Positions 50,024 to 58,460 of a stretch of DNA of 64,000 nt are shown piece by piece (positions within the stretch are counted from its first letter, which is position 1; every line of letters begins with the position of its first letter). The stretch comes from an uncultured Pelagibacteraceae bacterium (GTDB lineage: Bacteria > Pseudomonadota > Alphaproteobacteria > Pelagibacterales > Pelagibacteraceae): assembly GCA_902595815.1 (NCBI GenBank), contig CACJRL010000001.1, forward strand, positions 1-64,000, read 5' to 3'. The position numbers and the translations under genes were made by a program. The notes under the pieces are model-generated. The model worked only from the letters and a program-made list of their open reading frames with translations. It did no database searches and was not told the origin of the DNA.

Positions 50024-50509
50024 TTAAAATTTTTTTGTAAAATTAAACATATAACTATTTGCCCCAGGATTTTTATCTCCAAGACTTGCATTAGAAATAT
50101 GATTATAAGAAATACCTAATTCAGAATTAGATGAAATATCAAATAATATCTGTATTTGTGTCTTAAATTCAATTTCGTGACCTAAGTCCTTGCCATCACC
50201 TTCATCGTAATATCCAATTGCAAAACTAGGAGAGAAAGTAGTTGAATTAGATTTTTGATTTAATTGATAACCTTTATAAATATATAATGCATCATCAGCC
50301 GTTATCATTGCACCTGTCACAGGCTGAACATTTCCTAAGAACATATCTTTGCTAGCATTAAAATTTATATATTCGGCACCAAATAGATTTGCTCTCTTAC
50401 CATCATCGCTGAAATCGAACATTCCAGTGTAAAAACTCCATTTATTTTCTGCATTAGAAAATGAAACAGTAAGAAATGAAATTATTAAAGTTTTAATTAA
50501 AATCTTCAT
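50024..50509 (-). CDS. PagL-like lipid A deacylase / acyloxyacyl hydrolase family outer-membrane protein
   Basis: 161 residues with a signal peptide (MKILIKTLIISFLTVSFSNA, cleavage before ENKW). Alternating hydrophobic residues and a C-terminal Phe fit an outer-membrane beta-barrel. The PagL signature NHISNASLG gives His137 and Ser139, the catalytic pair in PagL. The glutamate expected 14 residues after the His is Asn151 here (NPGANSY). It could be a deacylase with an altered triad, or a structural relative. It lies between ccmH and the hydroxyacid dehydrogenases on the same strand. Confidence 0.7.
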   Translation of the reverse strand: MKILIKTLIISFLTVSFSNAENKWSFYTGMFDFSDDGKRANLFGAEYINFNASKDMFLGNVQPVTGAMITADDALYIYKGYQLNQKSNSTTFSPSFAIGYYDEGDGKDLGHEIEFKTQIQILFDISSNSELGISYNHISNASLGDKNPGANSYMFNFTKKF

Positions 50510-50523
50510 ATTAAAAATCCCTG

Positions 50524-50883
50524 CTACTTTATAGATACTTTTCTAATAATTAAAAGGCCGCCAAAAGCGAACAAAATCAAAGGTATTAACCAAAGTAATA
50601 ATGTATTTTGGTTTAATTCTGGTTCATATACAATCCACTCTCCATATTTATTTTTTAAATAATCATATATTTCTTCTTCTTCTTTACCTTCATCAATCTT
50701 ATTTTTTACAACAAGCTTCATACTAATAGCAAAATCGGACTGAGAATCGTAAACAGATTGACCTTGACATATCAAACACCTTAAGTTTTTTGTAATTTGA
50801 TCTACTTTAGTATTTATTTCATTAGCAAAGGAAAAATTAAAACTAAAATATAGCAGCAATATTAATTTTAAAATTTTAAGCAT
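50524..50883 (-). CDS. ccmH: Cytochrome c maturation protein CcmH (CycL domain)
   Basis: 119 residues. It has a signal/anchor N terminus, the redox motif LRCLICQGQSVYDSQSD (two cysteines that reduce apocytochrome c), and one C-terminal transmembrane helix. This is the short CcmH form without the CcmI-like TPR domain. Its start lies within the ccmG stop region (8-base overlap). No ccmI is next to it. Confidence 0.95.
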   Translation of the reverse strand: MLKILKLILLLYFSFNFSFANEINTKVDQITKNLRCLICQGQSVYDSQSDFAISMKLVVKNKIDEGKEEEEIYDYLKNKYGEWIVYEPELNQNTLLLWLIPLILFAFGGLLIIRKVSIK

Positions 50884-51406
50884 TTTTTTTTAATAAATTT
50901 TTTATTTCTATTAAATTGTCACTCGTCAATGGACCAATATACTTTTTTATTATCTCATTTGTTTTACCGCTTATAATAAAAGTTTCAGGAACACCAATAG
51001 CTCCAAATTCTATTGATTTTGTTCCATCATTATCGGTAATAACTTCTGAATAAGGATTTCCAAGTGAGCTTAAAAAAATTTTCGCATTTTTTGGACTGTC
51101 TTTATAATTAATTCCAATTATATTTATGTTCATATCTTTTAATTTCATTAAAAACTGATGCTCTTCTCTACATGGTGCACACCAAGATGCCCAAATATTT
51201 ACTACTGAAGGACTATTTTTATCAAATAAGTCTGAAATATTAATTATTTCATCAGAAAATAATTTTTTTGCATTAAGTGAAAAATCTATTTTACTTTTTA
51301 ATTTCTCGTTAGAGTAATCTTTCGATACGTTCAATCCCTTAAGCAAGATAATAAAAATTATTATTAATGTTAGTAGTAATCCTAAAAATTTAATATTTTT
51401 GCTCAT
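50876..51406 (-). CDS. ccmG: Thiol:disulfide interchange protein CcmG/DsbE
   Basis: Membrane-tethered periplasmic thioredoxin that keeps apocytochrome c cysteines reduced. The start chosen is ATG 51406 (MSKNIKFLGLLLTLIIIF), which gives a normal N-terminal anchor; a GTG five codons upstream is the alternative. It has 176 residues. The active site is WASWCAPCREEH, and GVPETFII is the cis-proline region. It overlaps ccmF by 17 bases. Confidence 0.95.
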   Translation of the reverse strand: MSKNIKFLGLLLTLIIIFIILLKGLNVSKDYSNEKLKSKIDFSLNAKKLFSDEIINISDLFDKNSPSVVNIWASWCAPCREEHQFLMKLKDMNINIIGINYKDSPKNAKIFLSSLGNPYSEVITDNDGTKSIEFGAIGVPETFIISGKTNEIIKKYIGPLTSDNLIEIKNLLKKNA

Positions 51407-53270
51407 TTTTTCTAATAACACTTAATAAACCACCAAAACCAATAAATATAGTTGAGATCCATATCCAAATCATTAAGGGTTTATATTGATATCTTACATT
51501 ATAATAACCATCGTCTTTTAGAATATTAAATACTAAAAAATTATCTGAAAATAATGTTGTCTTAATATCTGCTTCACTCGTAATAGTTAGAGGCTGCTGG
51601 TAAATCCTAACTTCTGGGTATAAAGCAAAAGAGGAATTTTTATTTGTTACTTCAAAACTAGCTTTAAGAGATTTATAATTGTCCACATCTGTAACATTAA
51701 CTTCTTTTAATTTTACAACTTTGTCATTGAATATTCTTTCATCTCCTACTTTCATATTTGAATTGAATTCATTAGAAAAAAGTCCATTCAATAAGATACT
51801 TGTAATTAATAAGCTAAAACCAAAATGTGAAATTTTTTGGCTAATCGAGGATTTGCTAACAAAAAAATCCTTAATTGTTACTAATAAAAGATAGATGCTC
51901 AAAACTATCAGAGGAATAGACAACAGAAATGAATTTTCGGTTTTTGTTAAAATGACATATGAAATAAGTAGTGAAACTAAAAAAATAATTAAAATATTAT
52001 AGTTAAACTTTTTTAATTTATCTTTAATCCATTTCAAACTTGGGCCAAAGCTCATGAATATTAAAAAAGGAATTAAGAAGGGTATTAAAAGATTATGATA
52101 AAAAGGCGGACCAACAGAAATTTTTGAACCATTTAAAACTTCAAGAAAAATTGGATAAATTGTACCAACAAGAACAACAGATAAAAAAAACATCATAAAC
52201 CAGTTATTCACTAATATTGCAGTCTCTTTACTTAAAATAAAATTCTCTTTGGCTGTGTTTGATATTTTATTCTGATTAAAAAAGAAAATTAATATAGACA
52301 TCAAAATTAGGATAAAGAGAAAACTTAATATATATAGCCCTCTTGATGGATCGTTTGCAAAAGTGTGAATTGAATTTAAAATTCCAGACCTAACAAGAAA
52401 AGTGCCACTCATACTCAGTGAGAAAGTTGTAATTGACAAAATAATAGTCCACTCTTTAAACGAATTTCTTTTCTGTAATACAATTACAGTATGTAGTAGC
52501 GCTGTTAAGCAAAACCATGGCATTAATGAAACATTTTCTACAGGATCCCAAAACCAAAAACCTCCCCAGCCCAGCTCATAATATGCCCATATAGATCCAA
52601 GCAAAATACCAATTGTTAAAAATACCCAAGATACCAAAACCCATTTTTTAATGTGCCTTGCCCACTTATCTCCAATATTTCCGCTAATCATTGAGGCAAG
52701 TGAAGCTGAAAAGATAATAGATGTTCCAACATAACCTAAATATAAAATTGGAGGATGAATAGCTAAAGCAGGGTCTTGTAAAATAGGGTTCAAACCTAAT
52801 CCCTCGCTAGGAATTGGATATAGCATTTTGAATGGGTTGGAAGTTAATAAAATAAAAACTAGAAAACCTGAAATAATAATTTGTTGAAATAGTATCGTTA
52901 AAAGTTTGTATTTAGTATCTTGTGATCTTGAATTTAATAAAAAAATAAATAGAAAAATTGAAAGAACTAATAACCACAATAATAAACTTCCCTCGTGATT
53001 TCCCCATGTGCCTGATACTTTATAAAATAAAGGTTTTAAAGTATGAGAATTGTTGAAAACAGTTTCATTACTAAAATCTGAAATTACAAAAGCTGCAACT
53101 AGACTAAAAAAACTTACCGTAATCATTATAGTTTGTATTGAAGTAATTAAAATAAAGTTTTTATCTAAATATTGATTTTCTGAATTTGCATCCAAGTATG
53201 ACTTAAAAATTAAATAAACAGATGCTATTAAAGCAATATATAAAGAATAATTTCCTAAATAATTAGACAT
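51390..53270 (-). CDS. ccmF: Cytochrome c haem lyase subunit CcmF
   Basis: Large inner-membrane protein (626 residues, about 13-15 helices) that ligates haem to apocytochrome c. The tryptophan-rich haem-handling motif WGGFWFWDPVENVSLMPW is present, with GTWGNHEGSLLLW upstream and HPPILYLGYVG. It follows ccmE by 5 bases and overlaps ccmG. Confidence 0.97.
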   Translation of the reverse strand: MSNYLGNYSLYIALIASVYLIFKSYLDANSENQYLDKNFILITSIQTIMITVSFFSLVAAFVISDFSNETVFNNSHTLKPLFYKVSGTWGNHEGSLLLWLLVLSIFLFIFLLNSRSQDTKYKLLTILFQQIIISGFLVFILLTSNPFKMLYPIPSEGLGLNPILQDPALAIHPPILYLGYVGTSIIFSASLASMISGNIGDKWARHIKKWVLVSWVFLTIGILLGSIWAYYELGWGGFWFWDPVENVSLMPWFCLTALLHTVIVLQKRNSFKEWTIILSITTFSLSMSGTFLVRSGILNSIHTFANDPSRGLYILSFLFILILMSILIFFFNQNKISNTAKENFILSKETAILVNNWFMMFFLSVVLVGTIYPIFLEVLNGSKISVGPPFYHNLLIPFLIPFLIFMSFGPSLKWIKDKLKKFNYNILIIFLVSLLISYVILTKTENSFLLSIPLIVLSIYLLLVTIKDFFVSKSSISQKISHFGFSLLITSILLNGLFSNEFNSNMKVGDERIFNDKVVKLKEVNVTDVDNYKSLKASFEVTNKNSSFALYPEVRIYQQPLTITSEADIKTTLFSDNFLVFNILKDDGYYNVRYQYKPLMIWIWISTIFIGFGGLLSVIRKNEQKY

Positions 53271-53275
53271 ACAAA

Positions 53276-53698
53276 TTAATTGTTTTTCATAGCTTCGCTG
53301 ACTTCAGGAGGCATATAATTTTCATCATGTTTTGCTAAAATCTTGTCAGCATTTAGAAAACTTTTATCCTTTAAGAAACCTTCAGCAACTACACCCTTAC
53401 CCTCTTCAAACAGATTAGGTACAGATCCATTAAAGTTGACTAATAATTCATTTTTGAAATCCGTAATTACGAAAAAAATTTCTTTATCGTTTATTTTAAT
53501 AGAATTTTTTTTCACCATTCCACCAACTCTAATTTTTTGAGCATTTTTGATTTCATTAAGATTTTTAATGTCTGTTGGAGACTTAAAATATACTACGTTT
53601 TCCTCAAGAGATTTAACCACCAAAAAAATTGTAAGAACTAATGAAATTAAAATTAAAAAAATAAAAAGGGCTCTAAATTTAACTTTTTTTCCGTACAT
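53276..53698 (-). CDS. ccmE: Cytochrome c maturation haem chaperone CcmE
   Basis: 140 residues: one N-terminal transmembrane helix then an OB-fold beta-barrel. The covalent haem-binding histidine is in [12 protein letters not shown], the classical HxxxY motif. [12 protein letters not shown] and [14 protein letters not shown] are barrel segments. It lies between ccmD (11 bases) and ccmF (5 bases). Confidence 0.97.
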   Translation of the reverse strand: MYGKKVKFRALFIFLILISLVLTIFLVVKSLEENVVYFKSPTDIKNLNEIKNAQKIRVGGMVKKNSIKINDKEIFFVITDFKNELLVNFNGSVPNLFEEGKGVVAEGFLKDKSFLNADKILAKHDENYMPPEVSEAMKNN

Positions 53699-53709
53699 GT
53701 GAATTTTAG

Positions 53710-53943
53710 TTAAACTTTAGATGTGGAAGTGTTTGCTAATATCTCTCTGTACGTTTTTTGCTTAGCTACTGATGCAAGTTTCTTTTCATCTAGTGATTTA
53801 TAATTTTCCTCAAATTTCTTTTTCTCTTTAATTAAATTTAATTTTACTACCGCGTACAAGAAGCTAAAAGAAAATAGAGTAAATATAAATGATGACCAAA
53901 CGTATACACCGTATCCATTCATATTTAGTAGTTCACTAATCAT
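53710..53943 (-). CDS. ccmD: Haem exporter protein CcmD
   Basis: 77 residues with a single transmembrane helix (about 15-37) and a charged cytosolic tail. It starts [19 protein letters not shown], with the Gly-Tyr/Tyr-Val-Trp block typical of CcmD. It is somewhat longer than usual (40-70). It overlaps ccmC by 4 bases. It helps release holo-CcmE from CcmABC; ccmA and ccmB are not in the window. Confidence 0.9.
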   Translation of the reverse strand: MISELLNMNGYGVYVWSSFIFTLFSFSFLYAVVKLNLIKEKKKFEENYKSLDEKKLASVAKQKTYREILANTSTSKV

Positions 53944-54647
53944 AATCTATTAAGACCTTTATTTTTAATCTTTAACAGTTCTGTATTATATTTCATTAAA
54001 AATATCAAAAGTGAAAATAGAGCAAATGCCGCAGTCATTATAGCTAATGGTGTCAACATTGAAGAATGAATTGTTGTTTCTTCCAAAATTTTTACTGACG
54101 CAGGTTGGTGTAAAGTATTCCACCATTCTACTGAAAATTTTATAACTGGAATATTTATAAGACCAATAATTGCTATTATTGAGCTAATTTTTTCTGCTTT
54201 ACTAGTGTCTGTCGTAATCTTCCAAGAAGTAATGAACAATAAATAAAAAATTGAAAGTAAAAGCATTGAAGTTATTCTTGCATCCCAAGCCCACCAAGTT
54301 CCCCAGGTTGGTTTTCCCCAAATTGATCCTGTAACTAAAGCTATAATGCTAAAAACAAAACCAGAAGGTGCTAAACTTTTTGTTATTAAAGAGAAATTTT
54401 TATTTTTAAAAACAAAAACTCCAAAAGAAAGAATGGAAATAAATGAAAATATTCCGAGTGATATCCAAGCTGATGGAACATGGACATACATAATCCTAAC
54501 TGAGTCACTCTGCTTATAATCCTCGGGAGAAAGAACTAAAGCTTCAACTAATCCAAGTAACAATACAATTATAAATAGCGCAAATACAAACTTTTGTATT
54601 TTATTAATTATCTTTAAAGTATTATTTGGATTGAAATAATTAATCAT
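53940..54647 (-). CDS. ccmC: Haem exporter protein CcmC
   Basis: 235 residues with six helices. The WWD haem-handling motif is WGKPTWGTWWAWDARITSML. YVHVPSAWISL and WWNTLHQPASV hold the two conserved histidines. It attaches haem to CcmE. It is the first ccm gene of the cluster in the window, with a 167-base gap upstream that contains a hairpin. Confidence 0.97.
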   Translation of the reverse strand: MINYFNPNNTLKIINKIQKFVFALFIIVLLLGLVEALVLSPEDYKQSDSVRIMYVHVPSAWISLGIFSFISILSFGVFVFKNKNFSLITKSLAPSGFVFSIIALVTGSIWGKPTWGTWWAWDARITSMLLLSIFYLLFITSWKITTDTSKAEKISSIIAIIGLINIPVIKFSVEWWNTLHQPASVKILEETTIHSSMLTPLAIMTAAFALFSLLIFLMKYNTELLKIKNKGLNRL

Positions 54648-54692
54648 AATTTTTTATAACATATAAATTTTAGATTAAAATTGTTCAAAATT

Positions 54693-54746
54693 TTCTGACC
54701 AAGAATACAGAGGGAGATAGAGGAAAAACAGTACTCTTGATCAGAA
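54693..54746 (-). promoter_or_regulatory. Long-loop hairpin between hspQ and ccmC
   Basis: Arms 54693-54704 and 54735-54746 pair over 12 positions with one mismatch. The 30-base loop is pyrimidine-rich on the minus strand (purine-rich on plus). It lies 46 bases before the ccmC start and about 70 bases after the hspQ stop. The long loop and weak U tract make an ordinary intrinsic terminator less likely, so a 5' UTR element for ccmC or a small RNA is possible. Confidence 0.4.
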
Positions 54747-54814
54747 TTAAATATTTTATAACAAACAGATATGACAGAGATTTGGGACAATTGTGTTTAA
54801 ATATTGGCTATTAG

Positions 54815-55135
54815 TTAATTTGAAGGCTTGAAGTAGCTTGATCCACGCTTACCTGAAAAAATTTCGTTAATTAGAGGGTGTTTTATAGGCTCTTCAGAGT
54901 CATCAAATAATAGATTTTGCTCAGACACATAAGCCTCGTAAGTAATTTCGTCATTCTCTGCTAGTAAATGATAAAATGGCTGATCCTTTCTAGGTCTCAC
55001 GTTTTTTGGAATTGATTGATACCACTCCTCTGAGTTATTAAATTCAAAGTCAACATCGTAAATCACACCTCTAAAATCGAAGTGTCTATGTTTTACAACG
55101 TCTCCAATTGAAAATTTAGCTTTTTGAGTACTCAC
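54815..55135 (-). CDS. hspQ: Heat-shock/hemimethylated-DNA-binding protein HspQ (YccV family)
   Basis: 106 residues. The YccV-type signature is clear: KFSIGDVVKHRHFDFRGVIY, VDFEFNNSEEWY, RPRKDQPFYHLLAEND, and ITYEAYVSEQNLLFD. In E. coli HspQ binds hemimethylated DNA and acts as a specificity factor for Lon. The role here is inferred from the family. It is divergent from yciB. Confidence 0.93.
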   Translation of the reverse strand: MSTQKAKFSIGDVVKHRHFDFRGVIYDVDFEFNNSEEWYQSIPKNVRPRKDQPFYHLLAENDEITYEAYVSEQNLLFDDSEEPIKHPLINEIFSGKRGSSYFKPSN

Positions 55136-55213
55136 GATATTAAATATGGATATTTGATGAAAAAAATCAATAAAAAAAATATAAATGTTTTATTAATCTG
55201 TTAATATGTAGCA

Positions 55214-55765
55214 GTGAATAAATCACTTCTAAAATTCATTACAGACGTTGGGCCTTTAGCTATTTTTTTCTTCTTTTATTATAACAGTGATAAAAATTTA
55301 AAAGTTGCAATACCACCTCTAATTGTCGCAACAATAATTTCTGTTCTCTTGGTTTGGATACTGGAAAAAAAAGTTCCGATGGTTCCTTTGTTAGGAGGAA
55401 TTTTAATTACTCTATTTGGAGGTTTAACAATTTATTTTGATAATCCAATTTTTATTTATATGAAACCCACTATTATAAATATTTTATTTGCCTTAGCTTT
55501 ATTCTTTGGAAAATACTTCACCAATGAACCAGTTTTAAAATTAATACTTGGAAAAACACTGCCAATGTCTGATGAAGGTTGGAAAATTTTGAATAACAGA
55601 TGGACTTATTTTTTTATTTTTTTAGCTGTATTAAATGAAATTGTTTGGAGAACTCAAACAGAGGAATTTTGGGTTAACTTTAAAGTTTGGGGAATGCTAC
55701 CAATTACATTCATCTTTACAGCATCACAAGTTGGGTTGATTAATAAACACAAATTAAATGAGTAA
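55214..55765 (+). CDS. yciB: Inner-membrane septation protein YciB (IspZ/IspA family)
   Basis: 183 residues with about five to six helices. It starts with GTG (MNKSLLKFITDVGPLAIFFF), a family-typical beginning. Other family features are FGKYFTNEPVLKLILGKTLP and the WFIF-like RWTYFFIFLAVLNEIVWRTQ. It is involved in cell-envelope/septum integrity in enterobacteria. It overlaps the DUF2794 gene by 8 bases (ATGAGTAA). Confidence 0.93.
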   Translation: MNKSLLKFITDVGPLAIFFFFYYNSDKNLKVAIPPLIVATIISVLLVWILEKKVPMVPLLGGILITLFGGLTIYFDNPIFIYMKPTIINILFALALFFGKYFTNEPVLKLILGKTLPMSDEGWKILNNRWTYFFIFLAVLNEIVWRTQTEEFWVNFKVWGMLPITFIFTASQVGLINKHKLNE

Positions 55766-56093
55766 TTTAAAATTAGTAATAAATAATTCAAACAAAGAAC
55801 AAAACCAAAGGTATTTTTTTGAAAAAAAAGAACTAAAAATTATATTAGACCTATATGCTAAAATGGTATCTGAAGGATCTTGGAAAGACTATGGCCTCTC
55901 AATATCAAGTAAAAGAGTAAGTTTTAGTATTTTTAAAAATGCAGCAGAAAAAGCTATCTACAACATTTGTAAAAATTTTAAACCTTCTAATAAGAATTTG
56001 AAATATTTAATAACTGATAGAAATGGTAAAATATTAAATAATGCTTATGATTTAGAAATACTTCTAAAAAAAACAAATTGGAAAAAACTATAG
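55758..56093 (+). CDS. DUF2794 family protein
   Basis: 111 residues matching the alphaproteobacterial DUF2794 pattern: RYFFEKKELKIILDLYAKMV, then SEGSWKDYGLSIS, VSFSIFKNAAEKAIYNICK and a C-terminal GKILNNAYDLEILLKK. The family has no known function. It is coupled to yciB by an 8-base overlap and convergent with the BI-1 gene. Confidence 0.85.
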   Translation: MSNLKLVINNSNKEQNQRYFFEKKELKIILDLYAKMVSEGSWKDYGLSISSKRVSFSIFKNAAEKAIYNICKNFKPSNKNLKYLITDRNGKILNNAYDLEILLKKTNWKKL

Positions 56094-56100
56094 TTTTTAA

Positions 56101-56859
56101 TTATCTTCTTTGACCGAACAATCTTAAAAGCATTATAAATAAATTTATAAAATCTAAGTATAATGTTAAAGCTCCCATAACAGCTTTCTTGCCAATTACT
56201 TCACCTGAATCTGATGCTGCGTACATATTCTTAATTTTTTGTGTATCGTATGCAGTTAATCCAACAAATATAAGAACTCCAATGATTGAAATAGCAAAGT
56301 ACATCATTGAAGATTTTAAGAAAATATTTACTAAAGATGCGATTATAATACCGATCAAACCCATCATTAAGAATGATCCAAATTTTGTGAGGTCTCTTTT
56401 AGTTGTGTAACCATATATACTCATAGCTCCAAATGTTGCTGAAGATATGAAAAATACTCTCGTCACACTAAGACCTGTGTAAACTAATAAAATTGATGAT
56501 AGTGACAAACCCATCAAGGCTGCAAAAATCCAAAAAGTAGTTTGAGCTTTTGAAGAACTCATTTTATTTATCCCAAAACTCATATAAAAAACAATTCCGA
56601 GAGGAGCTAACATAACCACCCATTTCAATCCTGATAGATAAATTGCATTTCCGAACTCAGTTAAAGCAACTATTGATCCGCTTGCATCTGTAACTACTGA
56701 CATTTTAAAAGATAGCAATGCAATGATTCCCGTTAACAAAACTCCAGTTGCCATGTAGTTGTAAACTTTAAGCATGTAGGCTCTAAGGCCTTCATCCATC
56801 ACAACAGCTTTTTTTGCTGTTGTTGATCTATTTAAGATATTGTCTCTATTGAATTCCAT
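56101..56859 (-). CDS. Bax inhibitor-1 / YbhL family membrane protein
   Basis: Seven-helix membrane protein of 252 residues from the chosen ATG at 56859 (MEFNRDNILNRSTTAKKAVV). The upstream ATG at 56895 adds 12 hydrophobic residues unlike the family, so I reject it. Family features are LRAYMLKVYNYMATGVLLTG, TAYDTQKIKNMY and the C-terminal GALTLYLDFINLFIMLLRLF, with the conserved Asp residues thought to gate calcium/proton leak. Confidence 0.93.
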   Translation of the reverse strand: MEFNRDNILNRSTTAKKAVVMDEGLRAYMLKVYNYMATGVLLTGIIALLSFKMSVVTDASGSIVALTEFGNAIYLSGLKWVVMLAPLGIVFYMSFGINKMSSSKAQTTFWIFAALMGLSLSSILLVYTGLSVTRVFFISSATFGAMSIYGYTTKRDLTKFGSFLMMGLIGIIIASLVNIFLKSSMMYFAISIIGVLIFVGLTAYDTQKIKNMYAASDSGEVIGKKAVMGALTLYLDFINLFIMLLRLFGQRR

Positions 56860-56931
56860 AATTAAATATATAGTAATAATTTTAAAATTTTTCAAGCAGT
56901 CAAAATATAGGTAACAAATACTTAATATTTA

Positions 56932-57966
56932 ATGAATTATAAAAAATTAGGAACAACTGATATAGATATTAGCACAATTTGTCTCGGCACAATGACTTGG
57001 GGTGAACAAAATAGCCAAGAAGAGGCCTTCGAACAAATGGATTACTCACTAGAAAATGGGGTTAATTTTTGGGATACAGCAGAACTTTATGCGGTACCTC
57101 CTAAAGCTGAAACTTTTGGTCATACAGAGACGATCATTGGAAATTGGTTTGAAAAAACAAAAAAAAGAAAAGATGTGATACTTGCAACTAAAGTTTGTGG
57201 TCCTGCAAGAGATTATATTAGAAATGGTGAAAATAGTTTTGTAGGGAAGAATCTCGAAACTGCACTTCATAACAGTCTTAAAAGACTTAAAACTGATTAT
57301 ATAGATTTATATCAACTTCATTGGCCAGAAAGAAATGTAAACAATTTTGGAAGACTTGGTTATGTGCATAAAGAAAATGAATGGAATAAATTCGAAGACG
57401 TGTTGGTTGAATTACAAAAGTATATTGAGCAAGGTAAAATTAGACATGTAGGTTTATCTAATGAAACTCCTTGGGGTGTTATGAATTATCTCAAACTCTC
57501 AAAGGAAAAGAGTTTGCCAAGAATGATGTCCATACAAAATCCCTATAGTTTATTAAATAGGTCATATGAAGTTGGATTAGCCGAGGTGTCTATAAGAGAA
57601 AATATTGGCTGTTTATCTTATTCTCCTTTAGCCAGTGGTTTTTTAAGTGGTAAATATAGAAATAAGCAATTTCCAAAAGGATCTCGGATGGAAAGAGATT
57701 GGGATTTTTGGACAAGATATCGAAAACCAAATACTAACGAAGCTGTTGATGAGTATTTTAATATTAGTGAAAAATACAACATTGATATGAGTCAAATGTG
57801 TATAAAATTTTGTGAGATACAGGATTTCATGTCTAGCGTTATTATTGGTGCAACAACAATGGAGCAGTTGAAAACAAACATAGAAAGTGTAAAAGTGAAT
57901 CTTGATAAAGAAATAATTAATGAAATTAATGAAATTCAAAAAAAATATCCAAATCCATGTCCATAA
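56932..57966 (+). CDS. Aldo/keto reductase (Tas-like)
   Basis: 344 residues of the AKR superfamily. The catalytic Asp-Tyr motif is NFWDTAELYAVPP and the lysine is in ILATKVCGPARD. The substrate loop is DYIDLYQLHWPERN and the NADP end is SVIIGATTMEQLKTNI. Length and the ELYAVPP motif resemble E. coli Tas. The stop overlaps the start of the IalB-like gene by 10 bases. Confidence 0.92.
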   Translation: MNYKKLGTTDIDISTICLGTMTWGEQNSQEEAFEQMDYSLENGVNFWDTAELYAVPPKAETFGHTETIIGNWFEKTKKRKDVILATKVCGPARDYIRNGENSFVGKNLETALHNSLKRLKTDYIDLYQLHWPERNVNNFGRLGYVHKENEWNKFEDVLVELQKYIEQGKIRHVGLSNETPWGVMNYLKLSKEKSLPRMMSIQNPYSLLNRSYEVGLAEVSIRENIGCLSYSPLASGFLSGKYRNKQFPKGSRMERDWDFWTRYRKPNTNEAVDEYFNISEKYNIDMSQMCIKFCEIQDFMSSVIIGATTMEQLKTNIESVKVNLDKEIINEINEIQKKYPNPCP

Positions 57967-58457
57967 TTTTTAAAATAATTTTTTTTATTCTCTTATTTGG
58001 ATCAACTTCTTATTCAGAAGAATTAAATAAGATAGGAACATTTAAAGACTGGGATGCAATTGTTGTTACTAATGGGGATAGTAAAGTATGTTTTGCTCAA
58101 TCTAAACCTGTTCTTCAATCTCCTAAAAAAAATGATAGAGATGCAAGATTATTTGTAACTTTTAGACCATCTGAAAAAATTAAAGACGAAGTAAGCACAA
58201 CCTCAGGCTATGAATACAACAGTCAAAATTCAATTACAGCTAGCTCTGGTAAATCAAAATATAAATTTGATATAGCTCAAGATAATTTTGCATGGATTTC
58301 AAGTAATAAAATTGAAAAAAAAGTTGTTAGCAGAATGAAAAAGGCCTCAAGATTAATGGTTACTGGATATAATAAATCTGGATCTCAAACAATTGATCAT
58401 TATTCTTTGATGGGCTTCACTAAAGCATATAACGCGGCTAAAAAAAGCTGTAGTTAA
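57957..58457 (+). CDS. Invasion-associated locus B (IalB) family exported protein
   Basis: 166 residues with a signal peptide (MSIIFKIIFFILLFGSTSYS, cleavage near SYS/EE). Mature features are IGTFKDWDAIVVTNGDSKVC and CFAQSKP, ending in KKSCS, so the two cysteines could pair. IalB-family proteins are common in free-living alphaproteobacteria; the pathogen name does not imply virulence here. It overlaps the AKR gene and lies 3 bases before argG. Confidence 0.82.
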   Translation: MSIIFKIIFFILLFGSTSYSEELNKIGTFKDWDAIVVTNGDSKVCFAQSKPVLQSPKKNDRDARLFVTFRPSEKIKDEVSTTSGYEYNSQNSITASSGKSKYKFDIAQDNFAWISSNKIEKKVVSRMKKASRLMVTGYNKSGSQTIDHYSLMGFTKAYNAAKKSCS

Positions 58458-58460
58458 ATA

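Noticed and set aside
56860-56895. Upstream start for the BI-1 family protein
   Set aside because: It adds 12 residues (MKNFKIITIYLI) not seen in the family; the internal ATG begins the typical MEFNRDN-like N terminus.
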